Positions 16,586-23,522 of a DNA stretch of 27,305 nucleotides are shown here, piece after piece. Positions within the stretch are counted from its first letter, which is position 1. Every line of letters starts with the position of its first letter. The notes under the pieces are model-generated. The model had not been told where the DNA came from. It made no database searches and saw only the letters and a list, made by a program, of their open reading frames with translations. The stretch lies in assembly GCA_002358575.1 (NCBI GenBank), contig DEPD01000034.1, positions 19,606 through 46,910 on the forward strand, written 5' to 3'. The DNA comes from Lachnospiraceae bacterium UBA3401 (GTDB lineage: Bacteria > Bacillota > Clostridia > Lachnospirales > Lachnospiraceae). Position numbers and translations under genes: made by a program.

Positions 16586-16642
16586 ACCATGGCTTTTCAT
16601 TTATAAAGATTCGATAAATTTTTACAAGCGAAAAGCCATGGT
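16586..16642. promoter_or_regulatory. 13-bp palindrome framing the peptide-gene promoter
   Basis: ACCATGGCTTTTC (16586-16598) and GAAAAGCCATGGT (16630-16642) are perfect inverted copies 31 bases apart. Inside, on the minus strand, TTGTAA (16622-16627) and TATAAA (16600-16605) are 16 bases apart and form a likely promoter for the small peptide gene. The arms therefore bracket a promoter in the divergent control region between the peptide gene and the RiPP operon, as expected for an operator pair. A terminator is less likely because of the long loop. Confidence 0.6.
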
Positions 16643-16677
16643 GTTTTTGGAGAGATAGATATATTGTAAAAATACAA
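16619..16677. promoter_or_regulatory. Inverted TTGTAAAAA motif pair upstream of the ABC/RiPP operon
   Basis: TTTTTACAA (16619-16627) and TTGTAAAAA (16664-16672) are inverted copies. The second is also part of the palindrome TTGTA-AAAA-TACAA (16664-16677). They match the CTGTAAAAA pair upstream of the XRE/TPR gene apart from one base. The first overlaps the -35 box of the small peptide gene. I see no strong -10 box for the plus-strand operon downstream of the second, which would fit an activator-dependent promoter. One further TTTTTACAG exists inside the unrelated surface-protein gene near 3006, so the motif is not exclusive. Confidence 0.45.
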
Positions 16678-16742
16678 GCAGATTGAACTTATTTCGTGAG
16701 ATAAGAGATTCATTGGGAAATGGTTATATAAAGGGAGTTATA

Positions 16743-17534
16743 ATGATTTCTGTGAAACAAGTAAGTAAAATATATAAAGTAAAGCAACAGGCAGAAACAA
16801 AGAATATTTTAAAGTCATTATTCAAATGCGAATATAAACAGGTAAAAGCAGTTGAAAATATTAGTTTTGATATCAAACAGGGAGACATGGTTGGATTGAT
16901 TGGGTTAAATGGTGCCGGAAAAACGACAACATTAAAAATGTTATCAGGATTGATTTATCCATCTGCAGGAGAACTTCAGGTCAATGGCTTTACACCGTGT
17001 GAATTAAAAAAAGAATTTTTGAGGCAGATCGGCCTTATCATGGGAAATAAGAGTCAGCTTTGGTGGGATGTTTCTTCGTACGATTCTTTTGAATTAGAAG
17101 GTCAGATTTATCAGTTGGATAGGAATACCATAAAGAAAAGGGTCAATCAGTTGTCTGAGTTGTTGGATGTAAATCATTTGCTGAGAACACCAGTAAGAAA
17201 ACTATCATTGGGTGAAAGAATGAAAATGGAATTTATTTTAGTGCTTTTACATGAGCCATCCATATTATTCATGGACGAACCAACGATTGGATTAGATATT
17301 ATTTCACAGAAGAAGTTAAGAGATTTTATCAAGGAGTATTATTATAAACATCAGTCAACTATGATACTCACCAGTCATAATATGAAAGATGTTGAGGAAT
17401 TGTGTGATCGGATCATTGTAATCAATAGGGGGGCAATAATTTATGATGGATCGATTCGTGAGTTAAAAGAATATGGCAAAGAGGATGATTTTGAAAAAAC
17501 GATAACAAAGTTGCTTGAAAGAAGAGAAATTTAA
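16743..17534 (+). CDS. ABC-2 exporter ATP-binding protein
   Basis: A 263-residue nucleotide-binding subunit. Walker A is 'GLNGAGKTT' (about residues 54-62), the signature 'LSLGERMKME', Walker B 'ILFMDEPTIGLD' and the switch His in 'LTSHN'. The N-terminal 'ILKSLFKCEYKQVKAVENISF' is typical of ATPases paired with ABC-2 permeases of the PF06182 (DUF990) type. I chose ATG 16743, preceded by AAGGGAG, over an in-frame ATG 20 codons upstream that lacks a ribosome binding site. It overlaps the first permease gene by one base (TAATG). First gene of the RiPP operon, it most likely powers export of, or immunity to, the mature peptide. There is no peptidase domain, so leader removal must be done elsewhere. 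Confidence 0.9.
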   Translation: MISVKQVSKIYKVKQQAETKNILKSLFKCEYKQVKAVENISFDIKQGDMVGLIGLNGAGKTTTLKMLSGLIYPSAGELQVNGFTPCELKKEFLRQIGLIMGNKSQLWWDVSSYDSFELEGQIYQLDRNTIKKRVNQLSELLDVNHLLRTPVRKLSLGERMKMEFILVLLHEPSILFMDEPTIGLDIISQKKLRDFIKEYYYKHQSTMILTSHNMKDVEELCDRIIVINRGAIIYDGSIRELKEYGKEDDFEKTITKLLERREI

Positions 17535-18328
17535 TGGGATTACATAAAGCAGTATTGAAACTAAAAATAAAAGAATTTACAGCATATAGAAGTAATGTAC
17601 TGATGAATTTCTGCTTTGGATGTGTACCATTATTCGTGTATATATTGTTATGGAAAGCAGTCTATGGAAATGATTTTAGTAAAATTGGTGGATATTCCTA
17701 TACACAAATCATTACATATTATGTTCTGATATTTTTATGTTCGAGACTACTTAATATGAGGGAGAATACAGTAAAAATAGCAGATATGATACAAGATGGC
17801 AGTATGCATAATTTCATGCTAAAGCCAACCAATTTTATTTGTTTTAATTTCATGATGCTCAGTGCGGAGAAAGTAATTTATCTGTTCAATATTAGTATTC
17901 CGTTTTTGATTTTTGTTGCTGTGATTCATAAATATATTTATTGTAAATTTCGTAATATTGTATTTTTTCTGGTATCATTTTTTCTGGCTTTCGTATTGAA
18001 ATATATAATAGGCTGCATTTTGGGATTCTTAGCAACCTGGATAGAAGAAATATCGGGTTTATTAGATTTATGGGACAATATCGAAGGTTTTTTGTCGGGA
18101 GGATTACTCCCGTTGACTTTATTTCCAAAAGAAATCAATAAAGTGCTTTCCTGTTTGCCATTTAAATATACATTGTTTGTTCCAGTGGATATTTATATGG
18201 GGAATTTAGAACGAGATGAAATATTTGCAGCAATTGGTATTCAATTAATTTGGTGTATTTTATTAAGTATTGTTTTAATTGTAACCAAAGTCAAAGCAAA
18301 TAGAATGTATTGTGGATATGGTTCGTAG
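17534..18328 (+). CDS. ABC-2 transporter permease 1
   Basis: A 264-residue integral membrane protein with about six hydrophobic helices. After 'LHKAVLKLKIKEFTAYRSNVLMNF' the first helices follow, then 'MIQDGSMHNFMLKPTNFICFNFM', the 'dG.l...LlkPvn' signature of PF06182-type ABC-2 permeases, and 'GFLSGGLLPLTLFPKEINKVLSCLPFKYTLFVPVDIYMG' near the C-terminus. It would pair with the second permease to form the channel driven by the ATPase, with which it shares a TAATG junction. The likely cargo is the modified peptide of this locus. Confidence 0.85.
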   Translation: MGLHKAVLKLKIKEFTAYRSNVLMNFCFGCVPLFVYILLWKAVYGNDFSKIGGYSYTQIITYYVLIFLCSRLLNMRENTVKIADMIQDGSMHNFMLKPTNFICFNFMMLSAEKVIYLFNISIPFLIFVAVIHKYIYCKFRNIVFFLVSFFLAFVLKYIIGCILGFLATWIEEISGLLDLWDNIEGFLSGGLLPLTLFPKEINKVLSCLPFKYTLFVPVDIYMGNLERDEIFAAIGIQLIWCILLSIVLIVTKVKANRMYCGYGS

Positions 18329-18338
18329 AGGTAAATAA

Positions 18339-19115
18339 GTGAATTATTTGAGATTATATTTTAATTTTTTAAAAAACTGTTTTCGCAGGGAGCTCCTATA
18401 TCGATTCAATTTCATAGTTAGTATGTTTACTGTAGTATTAGGATATTTGTCTAACATTTTGTTTTATTATTTTATTTATGATACTGGTGTTGAAAGTATT
18501 TGTGGATGGGGTAAATATGAAGTGTTTATTTTGCTAGCTACAGTTTGGATTGTGGATTCTATATTTGGAGGTATGTTTTTCTTTAATTTAATCCGAATTC
18601 CAATGAAAGTAAAAAATTATGATTTGGATGCAATTCTTCTCAAACCCGTTGATACTATTTTTATATTAACATTAAGACAGTTTAACTTTGGATTGTTTGC
18701 AGGTACATTTTTTGGAATTTTATTTTTGTTTTATTCTGTTTCTATGGGAGGATTTTCAATTGGAATTCTAAATATTATTTTGTATATCATATTGGTTTTA
18801 TGTGCGGTAAGCCTGTTATTTAGTATTTTATTTATGATGGTTACATTTTCGTTGCGCTTTGTGAGAATTCAGGGATTGATTCAAATTTTTTGGACATTGA
18901 TGGATATTGGAAAACAGCCATATGCCATTTATCCTATGGCGATAAAATTATGTTTTATATTCCTGGTTCCGGCAATTGTAATTTATAATTTCCCACTTGG
19001 AGTTTTAATAGACAATAACTATCTGACGGTAGTGATTGCACTTGTGATATCACCCCTGTTTTGGCGGATTGCGGTTGTGAATTTCAGGAAGTCCATAAAG
19101 TATTATTATAATTAA
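18339..19115 (+). CDS. ABC-2 transporter permease 2
   Basis: A 258-residue membrane protein with about six hydrophobic helices, beginning 'NYLRLYFNFLKNCFRRELLYRFNF', the usual start of the second subunit in these two-permease systems. 'MKVKNYDLDAILLKPVDTIFIL' repeats the 'lL.kPv' signature seen in the first permease. The GTG start at 18339 has AGAGGT 6 bases ahead and lies 10 bases after the permease 1 stop. Together with the preceding two genes it completes an exporter. Confidence 0.85.
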   Translation: MNYLRLYFNFLKNCFRRELLYRFNFIVSMFTVVLGYLSNILFYYFIYDTGVESICGWGKYEVFILLATVWIVDSIFGGMFFFNLIRIPMKVKNYDLDAILLKPVDTIFILTLRQFNFGLFAGTFFGILFLFYSVSMGGFSIGILNIILYIILVLCAVSLLFSILFMMVTFSLRFVRIQGLIQIFWTLMDIGKQPYAIYPMAIKLCFIFLVPAIVIYNFPLGVLIDNNYLTVVIALVISPLFWRIAVVNFRKSIKYYYN

Positions 19116-19123
19116 GGAAGATT

Positions 19124-20881
19124 ATGAGTAGAAAAGATAAAAAACCAAAAGAAACAATTGAATTTATTGAAAATATTTTATTGCAAAATCATATAAAGTA
19201 TCAGATCACATCTGAACTAAATAATTGTAATTGTTTTTATTCTGTTAGAGTAGAGATAGATAATGGTCTGAAAATTGGTACAAACGGAAAAGGCATGACA
19301 TATGAATTAGCATTAGCTAGTGGTCTTGCTGAACTTATGGAAAGATTACAAAGTAGAAATGGAATGAAATTTTGGTATTCAACTAAGAATTACCCTAATA
19401 AAGCGTTTGAATGTGAATATCAAAGTAATGATTTGTTGGAAAAAATTATACAAGATGATTTTGAAAGATTTGTAGGAAGTAATTTATATCAATACAGAAT
19501 AGATTATGTAAATGAAGTAACAAAGAAAAAAGTCTCTGTACCCAATCGTTTGTTGAACTTATTATGTGGTTCAAATGGACTATGTGCAGGGAATAGCAAA
19601 GAAGAAGCAATCGTCCAAGGTGTGTCAGAAATTTTTGAAAGATATGTTCATAAATGTATATCCAAAGATCATATTAAATGTCCTTATATAGAAAAAAAAG
19701 AAATTGAGAAGTACGCAGTTTATCAGAAAATGAAGTGTATAGAGGAACATGGTTTTATATGGGAGGTATTAGATTGTACGAATGGAGATAAATATCCAGT
19801 TGTTGGATTGATTGTTTTAGAGCGAAAAATGTCCAGATATGCATTTGTTTTAGGCTCAGATGTAGATTTTGAGATTGCACTAGAGCGTTGTATAACAGAA
19901 ATGTTACAAGGAAAGACGATTGATACTTTGGCACAGGGCATGCAAAAAGTTGCTTTTGAAAAAGTTTGTTCAAATACGTTTGACTGGAATCTTGAAAAGC
20001 CAAGTGATTATTATGATTTTGTGGATAATTACATAAATAATTCTGGAAATAGTCCAATATATCTATTTTATAAAGACAATAGAGAGACCGTTTCTGTTCC
20101 TAAAATTTTTAGAAAAATGGATGATAATACGGAGGCATTACAATATGTATTTGAAATATTAAGAAAAAATAATCTTCAAATGTATACAGGTGATTTTTCG
20201 TATTTAGGATTTCCTACTTATCGAGTTTATGTTCCTCGATTAAGTCAGATATTTGATATAGATGAACAGTCGTATAAATATATAGATTCGCTACAAGAAA
20301 ATATGAAAAAGATAATGAGGATTGATTCACTTACTCAGTATGAGAAAAATGAATTATTACAGAATTTTATATTATTAAGTACAAACTATACATATAGAAG
20401 AAGTCCGTTTAGCTCGGTTCTATTTCGGTTCTATGGCAATAAAGATTTTGATTTTAATTTCCTGTATTTAGATTTTGTTATTGCGTTATTATTGATGAGT
20501 AATCATGAATATGAAAATGCTTTATTTTATTATTCACGATTTATAAAGGAACATCAAATTTTTAAAATTAATTCTCGAAATGAGTTATTGAAAGTGATTT
20601 ACGTTTATTTGAATGAAATGTCACAAGGCTATGATATAGAAGATATTTATCGTAAATTGGATTTTTTGTTTAATCATCACACAAATCGATATGTATATGA
20701 GTTTATAAAGTATGAAAAATGTTTAAATATGGTATATTGGCCCAAATGTCCTGAGTGTTCAGTATGCCCATATAATAAGGAGTGTTTATATTCGGAATGG
20801 CAACGCTTTGACGAAATGTTAAGGAAAAAACAGAAAGTGTATTACAGTAAAGAAAGGATTGAAATAGGGTTATGGACGTAG
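19124..20881 (+). CDS. YcaO-domain protein (E. coli YcaO-type, 585 residues)
   Basis: A YcaO-fold ATP-dependent enzyme. Known YcaO members activate peptide backbone amides to make azolines or thioamides; the E. coli-type branch is linked to ribosomal protein S12 methylthiolation. ATP and Mg contacts are visible: 'IGTNGKGMTYELALASGLAELMERL' (GKG 55-57, E70, E73, R74) and 'AGNSKEEAIVQGVSEIFERY' (E169, E172, R173). Length and the 'TNGKG' start match E. coli YcaO, and the C-terminal third is helical and TPR-like. Near the end lies a Cys cluster, 'KCPECSVCPYNKEC'. There is no PxPxP tail and no E1-like or TfuA partner nearby. AAGGAAG precedes the ATG. Between exporter and radical SAM genes, it probably modifies the peptide or assists a maturase; which is not decided by sequence. 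Confidence 0.85.
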   Translation: MSRKDKKPKETIEFIENILLQNHIKYQITSELNNCNCFYSVRVEIDNGLKIGTNGKGMTYELALASGLAELMERLQSRNGMKFWYSTKNYPNKAFECEYQSNDLLEKIIQDDFERFVGSNLYQYRIDYVNEVTKKKVSVPNRLLNLLCGSNGLCAGNSKEEAIVQGVSEIFERYVHKCISKDHIKCPYIEKKEIEKYAVYQKMKCIEEHGFIWEVLDCTNGDKYPVVGLIVLERKMSRYAFVLGSDVDFEIALERCITEMLQGKTIDTLAQGMQKVAFEKVCSNTFDWNLEKPSDYYDFVDNYINNSGNSPIYLFYKDNRETVSVPKIFRKMDDNTEALQYVFEILRKNNLQMYTGDFSYLGFPTYRVYVPRLSQIFDIDEQSYKYIDSLQENMKKIMRIDSLTQYEKNELLQNFILLSTNYTYRRSPFSSVLFRFYGNKDFDFNFLYLDFVIALLLMSNHEYENALFYYSRFIKEHQIFKINSRNELLKVIYVYLNEMSQGYDIEDIYRKLDFLFNHHTNRYVYEFIKYEKCLNMVYWPKCPECSVCPYNKECLYSEWQRFDEMLRKKQKVYYSKERIEIGLWT

Positions 20882-20994
20882 AAATATTTATTAAGAAAGT
20901 AAAGCCTGAGATTACAGAATGCAGAATTTTACAAGTGGAAGAAACTGTAAATGAAAGTGATATGCGAGAATGTGAGAAAAATGAAGAGGAGTAA
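20872..20994 (+). CDS. 40-residue acidic small protein of unknown role
   Basis: This ORF starts 10 bases before the YcaO stop ends and stops 6 bases before the radical SAM start, filling the gap exactly. It encodes a charged peptide beginning 'MDVEIFIKKVKPEITECRIL' and ending 'CEKNEEE', with two cysteines and many Glu residues. The ribosome binding site is weak (AAAGGA 14 bases ahead), so it may depend on translational coupling from ycaO. I do not recognise it. It could be a small partner protein, a leader-like or alternative precursor peptide, or just the linker carrying the ribosome binding site (GAAGAGGAG) of the next gene. Confidence 0.4.
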   Translation: MDVEIFIKKVKPEITECRILQVEETVNESDMRECEKNEEE

Positions 20995-21000
20995 ATAAAA

Positions 21001-22245
21001 GTGTTATACAAATCAATTATAGAGAATAATACAAGTATTTATCCTATATTTTTTCCTACATCAATTACAATAAAATTAACTAATCGTTGTAATTTGAATT
21101 GTTCTTTTTGCTCACAAGGCGATGCAAGGAGTGTTGATTTAGATTTAAAAACTATTAAAAAACTTTTAGATGAAATCAAGGGATATAGTGTGTGTGAAGT
21201 AATCTATACAGGGGGTGAGCCTCTGTTGCATCCGCATATCAATGAAATTCTTATGTACGGTAAGCGATTAGGATTGCATCAGATACTTGTTACAAATGGT
21301 ATGAATTTGGATTGTTTTACAACAGATATATTTTCGGTAATAGAAAGTATAGGGATATCTATTCATGGAGATGAAACGGTTCATGATGCAGTTGTTGGAC
21401 ACAAAGGTGCATATAAAAAGGTAGTTTCTAATATTGATTTCATACATCGAATGAAAAATGGCCCTTCTATTACATTAAATTTTACCATATCTGAGAGAAA
21501 TACTAATTGTATAAGTAGTGTTCAAGATTTGGCTAAAATGTATGGGTGTCAGATGTGTGTGGCTAGACTTAACAAAATTGGACGAGCTGAAAAAAATGAG
21601 AATATAAAAGAGATAATTGATTTATTTTTTTGTCAATTACAAGAAGATAATATGATTAAAGTAAGTAATGTTATTCCAACTTGTCAAGTTCGCAAAAAAT
21701 ATCGTTATTTATGTCACGGTTGTAGTGCTGGTATTGCTTCGGTATGTATTGAAGCAGATGCCAGCGTAAAAATTTGTGCTTCATCAAATCAGTCATATGG
21801 TTCTATCAATCAAAATAGTTTATATGAAATATGGAATAATAAAGAATTTACAGAGTTTCGTTCATTAAAATGGTTGCCAGATCTATGTAAGAATTGCAGA
21901 GATTTTACACAATGTTTAGGAGGCTGTAAGGCAGAGATTTCTGATCATCCACTTACATATAGTAAAGATTGTTTAGTTTCCCAAGCAATTGAGATATTCT
22001 TTAAGGATTGTAAAGATAAGAAGATGATTCTCTGTTTTGATCATATTAGAAGAATTAACCATGATTATTTACTTGTAGGCAGACCTAATAGAATTATTGA
22101 TGAAGAGGGATTTTTGATGATTAAAACACTTATGAAAACAGAACAGATTGAAAGTTTTTTGAAAGGTTTAAAAGAAAGTAAAAAGAAAGAGGTAATGGAA
22201 TTTTTATATGCAATGTTTAAAGACGGTCTTTTAATTTTAAAATAA
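21001..22245 (+). CDS. Radical SAM/SPASM peptide maturase with RRE-like tail
   Basis: A 414-residue radical SAM enzyme. 'CNLNCSFC' (C30, C34, C37) binds the [4Fe-4S] cluster that cleaves S-adenosylmethionine; 'TGGEPLLHP' (70-78) is the SAM-contact motif. The SPASM region runs from C241 through C259 to 'CKNCRDFTQCLGGC' (296-309) and C324, giving enough Cys for auxiliary clusters. Residues about 340-414 ('YLLVGRPNRI...EQIESFLKGLKE...FLYAMFKDGLLIL') look like a PqqD-type peptide-recognition (RRE) fold attached at the C-terminus. Such enzymes install thioether, C-C or other links in RiPP peptides. The GTG start at 21001 has GAAGAGGAG upstream. The product cannot be predicted from sequence alone. 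Confidence 0.85.
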   Translation: MLYKSIIENNTSIYPIFFPTSITIKLTNRCNLNCSFCSQGDARSVDLDLKTIKKLLDEIKGYSVCEVIYTGGEPLLHPHINEILMYGKRLGLHQILVTNGMNLDCFTTDIFSVIESIGISIHGDETVHDAVVGHKGAYKKVVSNIDFIHRMKNGPSITLNFTISERNTNCISSVQDLAKMYGCQMCVARLNKIGRAEKNENIKEIIDLFFCQLQEDNMIKVSNVIPTCQVRKKYRYLCHGCSAGIASVCIEADASVKICASSNQSYGSINQNSLYEIWNNKEFTEFRSLKWLPDLCKNCRDFTQCLGGCKAEISDHPLTYSKDCLVSQAIEIFFKDCKDKKMILCFDHIRRINHDYLLVGRPNRIIDEEGFLMIKTLMKTEQIESFLKGLKESKKKEVMEFLYAMFKDGLLILK

Positions 22246-22262
22246 TTAAATAGGTGGTTTAG

Positions 22263-22322
22263 GTGACTAAAAATTTGAGAGAAAGGATGCTGAATGATAA
22301 AAATTCAGTTAAAAAAATATGA
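22263..22322 (+). CDS. 19-codon mini-ORF coupled to the RRE start
   Basis: A GTG codon 5 bases after AGGTGG opens a 19-residue ORF (VTKNLRERMLNDKNSVKKI). It ends in TGA that overlaps the following ATG (ATGA at 22319-22322). The next ORF has no ribosome binding site of its own, so this may be a coupling leader. No known function. Confidence 0.35.
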   Translation: MTKNLRERMLNDKNSVKKI

Positions 22323-22453
22323 GATATATAAAAACAGAACAAGGAAATGTTGTTTATATAAGAGATCAGTATTACATTGTAAATGATTTAACCTGTAAAT
22401 TACTTAATATGTATTATGAAAAAAGCATATTAGTGAAATTGCAAATGAGTTAA
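22319..22453 (+). pseudogene. N-terminal PqqD/RRE-like domain separated by a frameshift
   Basis: The first 36 codons read 'MRYIKTEQGNVVYIRDQYYI' and on to 'LLNMYYEKS', a typical beta-strand start of a PqqD-type peptide-recognition domain. The frame then runs to a stop at 22451-22453. The rest of the domain, 'HISEIANELKIDEVEVQCLY' then 'QKISD', lies in the frame of the downstream radical SAM gene, directly before its ATG at 22501. Adding one A to the six-A run at 22419-22424 joins both parts without loss. The intact protein would be an RRE-radical SAM fusion starting at 22319. It may be a real mutation, a slippage site, or a sequencing error. Confidence 0.7.
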
Positions 22454-22500
22454 AAATCGATGAAGTTGAAGTACAATGTTTATATCAGAAAATTTCAGAT

Positions 22501-23469
22501 ATGATAATTGAAGATCAAAGTTACAATGAAGAAATTAAGTTTTTGCAGCCTTTAAAAGTGCAATGGAAAATTACAAATCGATGCAATCTTCAATGTAAAC
22601 ATTGTTATGAAGGAGAAAAATGTGTAGAACAGCTAAGTGATGCTCAAATTCAAAGTATATTTCAAAAGCTTCTTGATTCAAATATTTTAAATTTGACTAT
22701 AACTGGTGGAGAGGCTTTATTGGTTGATAATCTTGCAAAGTATGTATCGCAGTGCTTGGAAAAAGGCATTATGGTTAATATATTCACAAACGGGATTATG
22801 TTAGATAATTTTATAGAACAACTCGGCGATGTGAAAAATGGTAATCTATTAACGTTTGAGGTTAGCGTTGATGGTGCCCAAGAGGAACATGACTATATTA
22901 GAGGAAAGGGGAATTATCAAAAAACTATTGCCAATATTAAATGTGCGATTCAAAAAGGATATAAAATTATTACTAACACGGTAGTGAATGGTATAACGAA
23001 GAATAGTCTTGTAAGTATGATGAAAGAGCTGCATGCAATTGGTGTAGTGTCAATTCAGTTATCTAATTTAATGTTAAAAGGATGGGCAAAAGAACATGAA
23101 AATGAATTATTTATCAGTAGAAACGAATTAGCAAATGTATATCGAGAAATATGTGAAAATATTGATTTCGATTTCTATTATGCAGATATATCAAATGATG
23201 TATATCATTTAGATAAAAAGGGTGAAACTAGGAAAGAAGGAAAAAATACATGGAAATGTTGTGCTGGTGATGCCAGAATAACAATTGACTTTAATGGAGA
23301 CGTTTTAATTTGTCCGCAATTTCCAAAGTATATATTGGGTAATATTAATCAACTTACATTATTAGAAATTTGGAATAATCCCTTAAAAAAGGATTATATA
23401 AATTACTTGAGAAATTTAAATAAAGACAAGCAAACTTGTTTTGTTTATGACTTAAATTTCTCAAAATAA
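22501..23469 (+). CDS. Radical SAM peptide maturase (second), with shortened SPASM region
   Basis: A 322-residue radical SAM protein if started at ATG 22501; open reading frame continues upstream and carries the second half of an RRE domain (see 22319-22453). 'CNLQCKHC' (C28, C32, C35) is the cluster motif and 'ITGGEALL' the SAM-contact motif; 'SVDGAQEEHDYIRG' is typical of SPASM-type maturases. The SPASM part begins 'WKCCAGDARITIDFNGDVLICPQFPKYILGNI' but ends soon after C313 ('KQTCFVYDLNFSK') without the usual closing C-x2-C...C-x3-C set, and no other frame supplies it. It may therefore hold one or no auxiliary cluster. There is no convincing ribosome binding site at 22501, which supports the longer, frameshifted gene. 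It lies 53 bases before the candidate precursor gene. Confidence 0.8.
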   Translation: MIIEDQSYNEEIKFLQPLKVQWKITNRCNLQCKHCYEGEKCVEQLSDAQIQSIFQKLLDSNILNLTITGGEALLVDNLAKYVSQCLEKGIMVNIFTNGIMLDNFIEQLGDVKNGNLLTFEVSVDGAQEEHDYIRGKGNYQKTIANIKCAIQKGYKIITNTVVNGITKNSLVSMMKELHAIGVVSIQLSNLMLKGWAKEHENELFISRNELANVYREICENIDFDFYYADISNDVYHLDKKGETRKEGKNTWKCCAGDARITIDFNGDVLICPQFPKYILGNINQLTLLEIWNNPLKKDYINYLRNLNKDKQTCFVYDLNFSK

Positions 23470-23475
23470 AAATAA

Positions 23476-23505
23476 CATAAAATATATAATTTATATCATT
23501 TTATG
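23476..23505 (+). promoter_or_regulatory. Stem-loop just before the precursor ribosome binding site
   Basis: CATAAAAT (23476-23483) and ATTTTATG (23498-23505) form a perfect 8-bp stem with a 14-base AU-rich loop, ending 1-2 bases before the GGAAAGGAG site of the precursor gene. It could be an RNA processing or stabilising element that raises precursor yield over the maturases, or a weak attenuator. TATAAT at 23485-23490 lies in the loop but has no good -35 box. Confidence 0.4.
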
Positions 23506-23522
23506 TGGAAAGGAGTGATATT

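Noticed and set aside
16683..16742. 20-residue N-terminal extension of the ABC ATPase
   Set aside because: No ribosome binding site upstream, whereas the ATG at 16743 has AAGGGAG and gives the usual family start.
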